Positions 12,056-22,912 of a stretch of 64,000 nucleotides of DNA are shown here, piece after piece. The notes beneath the pieces were generated by a model. That model had not been told where the DNA came from and made no database searches. It worked only from the letters and a program-made list of their open reading frames with translations. The stretch is from Pagrus major (Eukaryota > Chordata > Actinopteri > Spariformes > Sparidae), in the NCBI RefSeq assembly GCF_040436345.1, contig NC_133221.1:20519165-20583164 (forward strand). The letters are read 5' to 3'. A program made the translations under genes and the position numbers. The first letter of the stretch is position 1. The number at the start of each line of letters is the position of its first letter.

Positions 12056-12689
12056 TTAATTAACTAGCCGTGAACGAAGGAGCAGCACTCTGAACTGTAA
12101 AGGGGCTAGAGCTGTATTACTTCCCACCGAGTGCCCACATTTTTGTGTAAACAAACTTGGCCCCACTTTGGGCAGACTCTGGGAGAATAAACACAGACTG
12201 CTCTGTGTTTGGCCGGTCAGCGATTCTCACCCCTGCACGTTTGGCAGGAGCGTGGAACAAAAACAAAGGGGAAAAAAAGCAGCATTCCACATAAATGATG
12301 TTCATATCTGGTCAGCTGCAAACTATGTTATCTCTCTAAGCAAGTAGACCAACACAGCCAGAGAACGGATCTCTGAGTCTGTATTTTAATGATAAGCAAC
12401 ATAGCCTTCGCCTTGTTTAGCACACATGTTTGTGTTTAGCTGGACAATTAGACCTTTTAGTCAGGTTTGCGAATGAAATGTGGCTGTTTGTATAAAAAAC
12501 ATTTAAAGATATGTGAGGCTGTGGTGCAGAGTTCTCGGGGTAGCAGACGTTCTTGGCCACCTCTTGGCCGTCTCGTTTTCTGCCAGTAAGCACTTTTCAT
12601 TCTTGGCATATTTCATCATTTGTTTGTTCAGCCAAGCTCTCGCCTAAAAAGCCCATAAAGGAGACGAGTGAAACCAGAGACCTATAAAT
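12056..12689. other. Intergenic DNA between pigt and wfdc2
   Basis: pigt and the wfdc2-like gene converge here, tail to tail. I see no gene, repeat family or strong motif apart from a second possible polyadenylation signal near 12186. Confidence 0.5.
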
Positions 12690-13635
12690 GGCAAGGTGAT
12701 GAACACGGAGCACATTTCTAGGTCCTTGAAACGTGTTTGAAGTTCAAAGAAATGTAGATCGCTGCGTAGCCTCAAACTCCACAGGAGACAGATTTTTCAT
12801 TCATTTAGAACACACTAAAATGTCACTACACACAAAGAAATAGCTTGAATGCAGAAACACTGCAGGGAGACATTGAATTCTACCCTATCAACAGCAGATT
12901 ATTCTCCACTTCTTGCTTTTCCAAACGTCGATTAGAAAACTCCTTAACTATATTCAAGAGGACAATTTACTCAAAGAATGAGACTCAAATGTTTGCTAAT
13001 GTGGAGCTGAATGAGTAGAAAAGTGAACATGATATGTTTTCACATTGCTTAATACACTTTTTTATGTGAAAAAACCCCCAAAACAGACCTTTAAACAGCT
13101 AGGTGATGAACACGTAACACATTTCTGGGTTCTTGAAACATGTTTATTGGTTGAAATACAAAGAAATGTAAATCGCTCCGTACCCTCAAACTCTACAAGC
13201 AAAAGATATAAGTACAGTACATTTTCCATCCATTTAGAATATACTAGAATATCACTCATACAGAAATACTTGGTTACTTTAAATGCATCAAGTTTGAATA
13301 CAAAAAACACTGCAGGTCTTCTGAAGACCATGAGTTCCACCCTACCAGCATTCCTCCTGACATAACAGCAGATTATTCTACAGCATTTCCAAAAGTAGAT
13401 TAGGAAACTTAATCAAAAAGCATTCACAAAAAATTGCAGATTCTTGAGTGTACTTAAAGTATAGGCACATACAATGGCTCCTTAACTATATTAAAGAGAA
13501 CATTTTACTTTCTCCCCCAAAGAATGAGACTTTGTGCAAACGTATGCTCAAATGTTGGACTGATTGTGCTGATTGTGGAAAAAGTGAACATGATATGTTC
13601 TCACATCGCTTAATACACCTCCGTGTGAAAGAAAC
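12690..13635. repeat. Diverged tandem duplication covering the wfdc2 3' UTR
   Basis: Two copies lie in direct orientation: copy A at about 12690-13075 and copy B at about 13100-13635. Shared blocks in the same order include 'aggtgatgaacacg', 'aaagaaatgtagatcgct' (A) against 'aaagaaatgtaaatcgct' (B), 'aacagcagattattct', 'ctccttaactatatt', 'caaagaatgagact' and 'agtgaacatgatatgtt'. Copy B forms the 3' UTR of the minus-strand wfdc2-like gene. A polyadenylation signal (AATAAA on the minus strand, 13143-13148) is present in copy B; the matching site in copy A reads differently. The copies differ by many substitutions and indels, so the event is not recent. Confidence 0.8.
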
Positions 13636-13676
13636 CAGACAAGTGCACACATGTAGCCGAGTCGCTGACTGTCCAA

Positions 13677-14618
13677 TCAGCAGGGCTGGCTGCAGGCGTG
13701 GCCGCAGGTTGTCTTGCAGCACTTCTGCTCTCCGGGACACTGACCATCATGGTAGCAGTACTCAGCACACATGGGGGTCCCCTGGGGTAGAGCGCAGCGG
13801 CCCGGCTTCACTGACACCAAAGACAGAAATAGTTACTAAACACTCTTTACACATTTATGCGACAACACACACACTACTGGAGTGAGTATCTAACCTGTGT
13901 ATGGGGCAATGCACTCATGTCCACATCCATTGTGGCAACACTTCTCCTTGTTGGGGCAGTCGCTGTCATTAGAGCAGAACTCAGCACACAGCCCGGAGCC
14001 CCAGCGCCTGCGAGGACACACTCCTGGCTTGGCTGAGGAGACAAGAGACATGAATACATACAAAGAGGGCTAAAGGTGACATTTAAAAACATGGCTTCTG
14101 ATTGGAAGGGACTTGTCTGTTGCCCTATGGACTGTCCATCCACGTCAGTTCAGTCTCAGAGGATTTAACCAATAAAAGCTGTCCATTAGGGAGAAAGTTA
14201 AACATTGTGGCTCGTACTGAAAGCAGGAGGGACACAGACAGCTCCACAGTCAAAGACACAGCATTTGTGGTCTGCAGGACAGTCTTCATCACACACACAG
14301 CCCTTATGTGATGGGACAACATTAAGGAGACGTGGGCAGTGGCCTGGTTTTGGGAGAGTCACTGAGAAAAGGAGGCAGTGAAGCAGAAAAGGAGACAGAT
14401 CAGCTGGGGTTACATTAATGAAGGTGTCCTGTTAATGTGGAATGAAACAGACAAACATACACTTTTGTCCCAGAGGAAAAACTGTCAGATTATACATTGA
14501 ACACATTTTAATAAAAAAAGACAAACATACCTGTTAAATTGCCATCAGCCTCTGCAACCAGAACAAACGCACCGAGGGTAATAATCAGTGCACAGGCTGC
14601 AGACCGGTGCTTCTCCAT
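13677..14618 (-). CDS. wfdc2: Three-WAP-domain secreted protein, WFDC2-like (4 exons)
   Basis: Coding exons, in transcription order, are 14618-14531, 14361-14218, 14032-13895 and 13810-13677. All introns are GT-AG and phase 1, and the total is 504 nt (167 residues plus stop). Exon 1 encodes a signal peptide (MEKHRSAACALIITLGAFVL, then VAEA). Each later exon carries one WAP four-disulfide core, recognised by KPGxC, the CC pair and CGxxC. WAP domains are found in extracellular protease inhibitors and antimicrobial proteins such as SLPI and WFDC2. All three domains have eight cysteines, but in the first the spacing around cysteines 2-4 is short (CVCDEDC instead of Cx3Cx5C). The protein stops right after the last domain (CSQPC). 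Human WFDC2 has two WAP domains and neighbours PIGT, which supports the name; another WFDC/SLPI-type gene is possible. Confidence 0.85.
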
Positions 14619-14982
14619 GTTAACTTCTTGCACACAAGAATGTACCTCTGTTTGGACAAATATCCCAGTACACAACCTGCAGGCTGAGCAGCTCAGTGTG
14701 GAGGCTGCGGGGTCCTTGTGCCTGTAGAGTTACATTTCCAGCTCTGCACTTCATTCCTGCAGCTTTTTGATGGGATGTGATGGGATGTGATATATGTAAA
14801 TAAGTTTCTGTTTCTTTTCAAGTTGTTTTTGTGTTTTATCCTGACTTAGACTATAAATACAAAGCTTTAAAAAAGGCTCTTCATGAGTAAAACACTGCTA
14901 ACATTTCAACCTAGAGTGTGGCTATTGCTGCACTTTATGCAGTTTAACATATTAGGATTACAATATTTATATTCTTGAGCAA
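14619..14982. other. Upstream region of wfdc2-like gene
   Basis: This should hold the 5' UTR and promoter of the minus-strand WAP gene. The start codon context AACATGG is good. I see no clear TATA box at a convincing distance. A short direct repeat, 'gatgggatgt', occurs twice near 14769-14788. Confidence 0.35.
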
Positions 14983-15469
14983 TTAAAGGGTAATTCCACC
15001 AATTTTACATCTTGAAGTAAAAAGTATTTACAGGTCTTGGGGAATACTACTGCATATGTGAAAGAGTAGTATAAAGTCCTTTTTGGAAGCTGCATGTGAT
15101 CTGATAAATTGTCTCCAGTGATGACAGTGATGACAAGTTGCATTGTGGGTAGTGTAGGCTTCAGGTTTTGTCAAGCAGTCTAGTCTAGCATTACAATCCT
15201 ATAAAACTGTTGGACACATTATGTACAGTTTAAAAATGAATGATCAAAATCAATACAGCAGAACCAGAGTCGATCACCTTTGTATTTCACGCATTCTTCC
15301 TGGCTTGGTGCCTACCTTACCCACAATGCACCACTGGATACAATTATTCAGATTACATGCAGCTTCCTCTGGAGCCACAAAAGTCTTAATACTACTTTAT
15401 TATGCAGTAGAACTCCACAAGACCTGTAAACACACTTGAATGTGTAAAACTGGTGGAGTTACCCTCTAA
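14983..15469. mobile_element. Fold-back TTAA element with long inverted arms
   Basis: The ends are inverted copies: 'ggtaattccaccaattttac' on the left and 'gtaaaactggtggagttacc' on the right. The complementarity continues inward for much of the element; for example 'gcattgtgggtagtgtaggc' on the left pairs with 'gcctaccttacccacaatgc' on the right. The left flank is TTAA (14983-14986) and the right is CTAA, consistent with a mutated TTAA target duplication. There is no coding sequence. A related, partly truncated copy lies at 33402-33750. Confidence 0.75.
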
Positions 15470-17255
15470 GTTGTGGTATGTGGATGAATAAATGATCATT
15501 TGCAGTTGTTATCGATCATGTTTCTGCACTTCAGCTTCATGCTGCTATTAATTCTCTTACTAGGTTATATGTTTGTACTCCTACATTTAACTTGGCTGCA
15601 CTTTTACCAGCATTTCACGTGTTACAATGTTGTTTCTGTCTGTGTTGCCTTATTTTCTCGTGCTTTCGTTGTCCCTTTAATGTAAAATGTCACTTGATTA
15701 AACACTTAAATGATGCTTAAGGTTTACATTATGTCACAATCGATTGTCCCCAATGAATATTGTGTGTTAGACAAAGGAGATTCATAGCCTCCATGGTGTT
15801 GGGCCTCCTTAGTGTGACCCTGTATTGCCACCTATTGGCATAATCTAGAGTTACATGTAAGTTGTTTTTTAATTTTCTTTTTTTATTCTCCCTCTCTGTC
15901 CATGTACATTTTATCTCCTTTTTATTCACATTAAATTTGTAAAGTCACATTTATTTTTGATTTGGCACCAGTAAAATAAAAAATACATGAAAAATTGAAT
16001 ATTGTCATAAAGGCCAGCTATTATACATTGTCATACTGCAATGTTCACATCACAAAATTATCTTGCTTTTGTGTTAATTGAAGGTATTTATATAAAGTCA
16101 GACAAACTGAAAGAATCTCTCTGCTGGCTGTCCTCTGTCCTCACCTGGAGGACTGTACCTTTGCTTTGGTTAATTAAACAACTCCTTGTAGTGGGCTCTG
16201 TCTCGTTGTGTTCTTATCGGACATACTGTGGTGATTTCCAGTCAGCATCTGGGACAATTTATATTCTAAAGGGCACATGTCAAAACAATCATGTTCTTAC
16301 TGACTGACTTAGGTTGCACATTTAAAAAAAAATTAATACTGCAAACTGAGAAAAAGAAGAAATTAGGTCTATCTGTGATGTTTATTTTCACACTGCAGGT
16401 CCAGATCTCCGCCTCCGCCTCTGATGGTTCCTTTAAAGTTTGGATCACACTTGTTAAGACAGGTTTTTAGGGGCCATTTTGGGTTAATGTGCAGCTAAAC
16501 TATGGTCCTTTTCAATTGAAGTCAAAATATGCCAACCATTCAGAGGAGACAGAGAGAGATGATCACATACTTATAAAAAGAGTTGTTCTCCCAAAATTTT
16601 AATTACAGGGAGAAAAAAGTTGAACAAGCTGCTTCATTGTGAGTCAGCTTTGAGGGAAGAGTGTTTTTGTTTGACATTTTATACACTGTCTTTTCTTTTT
16701 CTTCTTCTTACCTTTTCATTTCTGTCTACATCTTCTTCTGTCAAGTTTAATTTTTTACTCTCTGTAGGACTCTAAAATCAAATAAATTTTTTTAGTCTCT
16801 ATATTGAACAGTTAAACAGACAGTAGCTTACGTGTGTCTCTGCATGTTGCTTCTCACTCTTCTCTTTCCTCTGTAGATAAAATCTGACTTTTGTCCTTCA
16901 GTGCATGAACAACAACACTGCATCCATAAGCCATGATAGTGGCACATTAATGAGATAGTCTGCACAATTACATCTTGTTTCTCCACGAGACAGCAGCATG
17001 TATTAGATTTCAGATGAGTCTGGCCGAGCTCTCTTTGCAGTGAGACCCGACTGTCTATCTGATTCAGTCCACCTGATCCTGATAAGGTGTTGCCAACGCA
17101 CGCAGTCTACTGTGCTGTGTCATGGTGTACCAGTCAGTACGGGATAAAGCAACAGATTCATTAAGGGTCGCCCAAACAGTTTTCATAACAACTGTTTGTT
17201 CAGTAAAAAAGAGCTCCAATGAAACTGTTCACAGTGATGACAGTGGAATATTCTG
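15470..17255. other. Intergenic, nothing recognised
   Basis: This is AT-rich DNA with no supported gene. Short open frames such as 15500-15685 are not accompanied by recognisable protein motifs. The short 'gccacctattggc' phrase near 15828 is of the kind found in fish repeats. Confidence 0.45.
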
Positions 17256-17784
17256 GGCAGTGGTGGAAGACGGAGGCTACTCACATCTTAATTTAAGTGT
17301 CTTAAGTAAGAGTAGCAACACCACTTTGTTGAAATACAAGTAAAAGTCCTGCATTCAGAATGTGACTTAAATAAAAGTACAAAAAGTATTGACATCAGTA
17401 TATATAAAGTACGAAAAGTAAAAAATTGATTATGCAGAATGGCCCGTCCCAGAATTATGTATTTTATTATTGAATTATGTTTATTGATGCATACAAGTTG
17501 CAGCTGTTAATGGTGGGTTTTATGTTTTATCTACATATACTGCTACTGTAATAATTTGTTTATTTATTACATTTTGTATTATCAATCTGAATCAGGAGAG
17601 TAACTATTAACTGAAGTTATCAAATAAATGTGGGGTAAAAAATACAATACTTTCCTCTGAAATGTAGTAAAGTAAAAGTATAAAGTAGGAGAAAATGGAA
17701 TAAAGTTAATTGCAAATAGCTCTTAATTGTACTTAAGTACAGCACTTGAGTAGATGTACTTAGTTACTTTACACCACTGATTCT
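17256..17784. mobile_element. CAGTGGTGG-type (hAT-like) non-autonomous element
   Basis: The left end begins CAGTGGTGGAAGA. The right end reads ACTTAGTTACTTTACACCACTG, so the termini are inverted CAGTGGTG sequences. The interior carries repeated 'agtaaaagta' and 'aaagtacaaaaagta' phrases, typical of an abundant percomorph element with CAGTGGTGG ends. No transposase is present. Confidence 0.7.
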
Positions 17785-18040
17785 AAGTAACAGGAACACT
17801 GATTCAGAAAAGACTTTCTGTTGATTATTTTCAAATGTAATCTTTTAATAGTGTGAGCACCATTAAACATTCACCTTTATTGTGCTGCACAAGTATTTAG
17901 TTCTGTTCCTTAAGAAAAAGTAGTCCCAAAGCTAATTTACAATATTCCATTACAGGAAAACATCCTGTATTTTCATCATCTTACTACCTAGGTGAAAGTA
18001 TTCTCAGCAAAATGAATAAATGAAAGATTTACTGAAGTCA

Positions 18041-18490
18041 GTGATGGGATGTAACGAAGTACATTTACTCAAGTACCATGCTTTAGTACAATTTTGAGGT
18101 ATTTGTAATTTATTTTAGATTGCATGCTGCATCAGAGTAAAAAAAATATTTATTTTATGAGCAACCAATTAAAAAAAAAAAACACTGAATGCTGAATACT
18201 GGATCCGATAATCAGCCTGGCCAATAATCAGTCGACCCATCAAATACAGTTTAAATAAACGTGCAAATATATGAATAATTTACTTTTACTTGTACTTAAG
18301 ATACTTAAGTACATTTGATATCAGATACTTTAAGTCTTTTGATAAAGCACTATTTCTTTGGGTAACTCTCACCTTTACAAAAGTAATAATTTAGCACAAT
18401 AGCTTTACTTTTATTCAAATCTGACTTTTTACAACACTTAGTGAAGTACAGTACTTGAGTAAATGTACTTAGATACATTCAAAACCTACA
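18041..18490. mobile_element. Second, diverged CAGTGGTGG-type element
   Basis: The left end, CAGTGATGGGATGTAAC, followed by 'gaagtacatttactcaagta', and the right end, 'tacttgagtaaatgtactta', are mutually inverted and match the 17256-17784 element in composition. The terminal few bases on the right are degraded. It lies about 260 bp from the first copy. Confidence 0.6.
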
Positions 18491-20440
18491 AAAATCTCAA
18501 TAAACAACAAGACAGTTATTATATAGTGAAACTATAACAGGCAGCGGTAACCGTGCACTTCTTCCAATCATGTCTTTATACAATAGGTTAGTATGAGCTC
18601 TGCTGGGGGTGTAGTCTCATTTATAACCTCTGGGTGGGGCTCTCCACTTGAAGATCTCAGCAGCCTGGTCCTGTTTTTAATCATCCAGCAAATCAATCTG
18701 AATATTATTACCGATGTCCAATAAGTTCTGTAATGAAACATGATTACAGCCGAACAGAAATCACCTTCTAACAATAGAAATAGCTCATAATTAGTGTCAT
18801 TATATGTGTTTAGGTCAAAATGATCAAATCTGATGGTATCATATATTTCCTCTGTCCGAATCTGATCTTTTTTGATGAAATCTGTCTTCTTGGTGTCTCT
18901 CAGATGTTGCAATGTAGTGTAACTATGTAAATGTATTCTGTCTGGCTTTGATTTGATTGACAGCTATCCCCCAAACCCTCAGACAGGGAGAATCCAGAGG
19001 GTTATTATACAGGGTGCAGTGAGCAGTGAGGAGTAATTTTACCCCCAGGAGTGAAAAGGCCATGCAATTTACATGTCCAACTGCATTGCTTATAGCGAGC
19101 TCAGCAGCCCGACGGGATCTTATAGCTGTGAGCTTTTTAAGATCTAATATCTGTTACTTTCACACACTTTCTGACATGTCTGACACTTGCGAGGCTGTTC
19201 AGGTGTTTGCATATACATGTATGCTCAGAATGAATGTATACAAGGTTATTGTATTTCCATATTTTGGTGATTTATATATGTATTATGTTGCATTCTCACC
19301 ACACCAAACCCTAGAAACACCTTGCTCCTGCTCCCTCCCCTCCCTTCCATTTCCCATTTTTTCTTTTTTCCTCTTGTCCTTGGGAATTCAATCATGGAAT
19401 AATGTTGCTGGGAACCTTTCCTCTATGTATTCATGTAACAAGGCTGGGCTACTGGGTGTTATTGTATGTCCTTGAAATGATGTAGATGCTATCAGTTTCA
19501 CTGCTGGCTGTGAATGTCGAACATGTGAATGGGGTGGAAAAAAAGACGGTTCAATGTGACTGTAAGTGAAAGTTAGAGCTTGTACAGGGGAGTTGTGGGA
19601 AATGTTGAGAGCTTAAAATAAGGCAATAGGACCGTTTTTATGGCCTCCTTGTGCCTTTTTCTTTTGTCGCCAACGACAGGCTCGTAGATGGAAGACGGAG
19701 ATGAACAAAAGCAAACTGATATGCTTGCATAATGGAAGCAAGGAGAGGGAAAATATGGCTGACATGAAGAAAAATGTGTCAGCAAGTATTAATAGTTGAC
19801 TGCAGTTTTTTAGCATGACTGCCTCTCTAAAACTCAATATCTACCTCTGGTGTGACACCTTAAAGATAACAGAAAATATTAAAGCAAATTCTTTTGGGGA
19901 TATGACAACATGTCTGCACATATATTTTACAGATATTAAATGAACGAAAAACATCCAGGAAACAAATTATGGTGTAGTACAGAAATCATATGACAAACAT
20001 GATAAATGGCCATAATTTCCCACCTCGTGCTCTTATTGTTTCCAGACTGACCCAAAACAAGTCTCAGCGCCACCCCTTGACCTCGCTGCCCCTCCCCCGC
20101 TGGCTCCCATAGTCAATCATGTATTACATTGTGCATTAACCTGCCAGTGACCTCTGTATGCTAAACCCAATTGCCATATTATCTCCACCATAATGTTCTA
20201 CTCTTAGTTATCTTCCTGAGACTGAATCAGATTTTGTGCCCCACTTCACCCTCAGGCATAAAAAAAATGTCTCAGATGACTGTAAGGCCCTATGGAGGGA
20301 TGTGCGTTTATGGGTGTGTGTGCGTGGTGGTGGTGGGTGTTTCATCTAAATCACCAAAAATGGGATCTGAGGTAGAAACTGCATCACTAAAGAGGACAGG
20401 ATGGTTTTTTTTCTGCTGCTGGAAAGGAAAGTTTCTGGCT
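18491..20440. other. Intergenic; one unexplained 114-codon minus-strand frame
   Basis: I support no gene here. A minus-strand frame of 114 codons (18568-18912) is long for such AT-rich DNA, but it lacks a family signature, and no splice context or neighbour makes it a gene. A pyrimidine-rich stretch lies at about 19318-19380. Confidence 0.4.
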
Positions 20441-20499
20441 GGAGTGAAAAGACAGAGTCATTATTGTTATATTTATGTGTACATTGGTCCACAGCCCAA

Positions 20500-21190
20500 A
20501 ATGTATCACAATAATGGCTCTAATATTGTGAAATATGTTTTTCCCCCTAGTCTTTTCTGTGGTAATGCGTCCATGTCATATGACTGTCAAGAAAAAAATT
20601 ATCTTTCCACTTCATTCTCAGTGGAAAATCAACATTTTAAGATTTCTGCATAGAACATGTTTTAATAGTCTTTTTAGCAGTGAATCCTGTTCAGTGAATG
20701 TGTATTACCTTACCTAAGTTTTTCCAAATATTTTGTCACGTTGTGCCAGATAATTGTCAAAATGAAATTTTTTCTTGTTTCTGTGTCGGTTGCTATGGCT
20801 ACAACCCAGTCTCATATCAAAATGTCTAATAGCTACATTGGGCCAGGCCCAAATTTGTTTTAGTTTCACAATAATAATATTGTAGGATACTTTTTTTGCA
20901 GCCTATTCTTTTCCTGCGTCCATGTCATGTGACTGTCAAGTTTCTGTCTGTGAAACAAACAAATAAAACAAGCAAAAAATGGCATTTATTTAATTCCAAG
21001 TGGGAAATGCAATAGATTGTTTCTGCATTGTTATTATTTTTAGCAAGAAATGTATATTCAATTTTCATAATCTTCATTTGGTAAATGTGTATGCTCTTTA
21101 GTTTGCTAGTACAAATATTTTTTCAGGTCTTGCCAGAAAACAGTTGAAATGCAGCATGTTTGCTGCTATGCTGGTTGCAATGGACTGCAT
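20500..21190. repeat. Diverged tandem duplication (unit about 350-390 bp)
   Basis: Two direct copies share ordered landmarks. 'cacaataatggctctaatattgt' at 20508 matches 'cacaataataatattgta' at 20866. 'gcgtccatgtcatatgactg' at 20567 matches 'gcgtccatgtcatgtgactg' at 20917. 'aatgtgtatt' at 20696 matches 'aatgtgtatg' at 21083. 'ggttgctatggct' matches 'gctatgctggttgc' more loosely. The changing offsets (350-387) show indels. No transposon termini were identified. Confidence 0.65.
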
Positions 21191-21234
21191 TGCGTTTTAA
21201 CTGTTTTCTGGCAAGACCTGAAAAAATATTTGTA
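21110..21234. repeat. Near-perfect inverted repeat (hairpin), arms about 41 nt
   Basis: The left arm is 21110-21150 and the right arm 21194-21234. Reading inward from the ends, both arms run TACAAATATTTTTTCAGG, then TCTTGCCAGAAAACAGTT, without a mismatch. They differ only at the base of the loop (GAAATGC against AAAACGC). The loop is about 43 nt. The left arm lies within the second unit of the tandem duplication, so the right arm looks like a secondary inverted copy. Confidence 0.9.
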
Positions 21235-22455
21235 AGAACTAAAAAAAGGATCAAGATGATTTTTTTTATTAGAAATGCATTTTTAGCATTTTGCTCTTTA
21301 GAGATGTCCCTTCTGACACTTTTAATGTCTCTAATTATCTCTTATTGGCTTGAGAAATTATTACTTTTGTTATGACGACCAAATACGCTTGACCGACGCC
21401 CCCACAAATGTGTCTACTTATCCCGCTAATACTGAAAATAATGATAATCCTGTGATTATGTTTTGAAGTCAAAATAATGCTAATGCCTCTAATGATGAAG
21501 CATGCTGAGAAATCCCTCCCCGTCATCCCATTGTCTCCCGTGGCGGAGGAGCTGGCCCCCGCGGCCCCATGGGAAATGTGTAATGTATTCAGCCAGGCCT
21601 TGGGAGTAAAATGAAAACAAATGTGGTGTAATAAAGGAGAGAAGATGAAGCGATTCTGTGATGATGCTCTCCACCAGCCTTATAAATCAAAATAAAAGTG
21701 GAGCAGGTCATATGTGCCCCCACCCTCACTGGGTACACACATACATATATATGTATATATACTGTATACACTCACACCCACATGCATGCATACTAATACA
21801 GGGGAGAGAGAAGAAGAAGGCAGGAAGAAGAAGAAGAAAACATGTATAACATCTATTTTAAGCAAACATGTTTTATCTTCATGTTACATTTCTTAACATT
21901 ATATAATTGCAAAAAAGGTTAATCCTCAAATTTTGCCCAATTACGATGACATTTCTTATTGACGTCTTAGATTTAAACTTAATACATACCAGTATCTTGA
22001 CTCTGGTAGTAAAAACAGATATTTTAACAACCCTTTCTTTTTTTAACCGTATAAGCCTTAAAACAAGGCGATGTCTGCTTGTGACCCATCGCCATGGTTG
22101 GATATGACATAGAGTTTTTCTGTTTTATTTGAGTATTTCAGAGGCATGAAAAGATTTTTCTTTTTTTGGATCCACTCCTTAGGAACACTGAAACCACTGG
22201 GTATTACTGATGATTTTTACATGGGTGTTTTGTATTAACAAACTACAATAGATTGTGTATACTCTATGTTCTATGATGGCTGTAGCCTAAGTTTCTACAT
22301 AGCATTTATCTACAGTATATTGTTGCATGTTCTTGTTGTGCATATTGTGAAGTTTGTTTATTTGATATGTTTTAGTTTGATACAGGGTGAGCTGTGTTTT
22401 TCCCCTATTTTTTAGAAGCCTGAAAAGGGTAAAATAATCTAATAATTCACAAGAA
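21235..22455. other. Intergenic, low-complexity patches
   Basis: There is no supported gene. An AT dinucleotide-rich patch at 21743-21766 and a GA-rich patch at 21804-21840 are simple sequence. The rest is AT-rich. Confidence 0.45.
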
Positions 22456-22458
22456 AAA

Positions 22459-22912
22459 GCAATTCAATTCAATAAATCTTTATTGTCCCCAGAGGGAAAT
22501 TCTCCTGCAGCATAAAAAACACATAAAAAAACATGGGAGAATCATACTGTACGCACGGCAACAACAAAGACGCTATAAACAACAAGTAACAGGAAACATT
22601 AATTTACCCAGTGCAATGAGTAAAAAAGTACTGATAAAAGTTGGAGTTTAGTTCATGGGTAATTGCAACAATTTCACTATGAAGGAGCCTTGAGCTCTGG
22701 AGCTCCCTAACCAAGGGCCCCTATACCTCCAACCCGGAGGCAGAAGATGGAACCCCTGGTGCAAGGAGCGGGATGGGTCGGCCAAGATGGACGTGGCCTT
22801 TCTGACCGGGCGTCTGTCGTACAGAGCTGAGAGACTGATCTGTGACACCACCCCTGAGATCTTAGACTTTGTCTTTGTCTCACTCCTCACCTCAAGCTTC
22901 CTGAACTAACAG
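22459..22912 (-). mobile_element. LINE 3' end (Rex1/CR1/L2-like), truncated
   Basis: Read on the minus strand, a frame (22890-22648) contains ILADPSRSLHQGFHLLPPGW followed by RYRG. This is the conserved C-terminal segment (HPLH...F..LPSGRRYR) of the reverse-transcriptase ORF in fish Rex1/CR1/L2-type non-LTR retrotransposons. It is followed by a non-coding tail ending in short GAATT repeats (near 22461-22475), the usual 3' terminus. Only the last few hundred bases are present, as expected from 5' truncation. The exact clade is uncertain. Confidence 0.75.

Noticed and set aside
21110..21234. Calling the hairpin a microRNA gene
   Set aside because: The arms are too perfectly paired and the loop too long to claim a standard miRNA from sequence alone. 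No known mature miRNA sequence was recognised, so it is listed as an inverted repeat.
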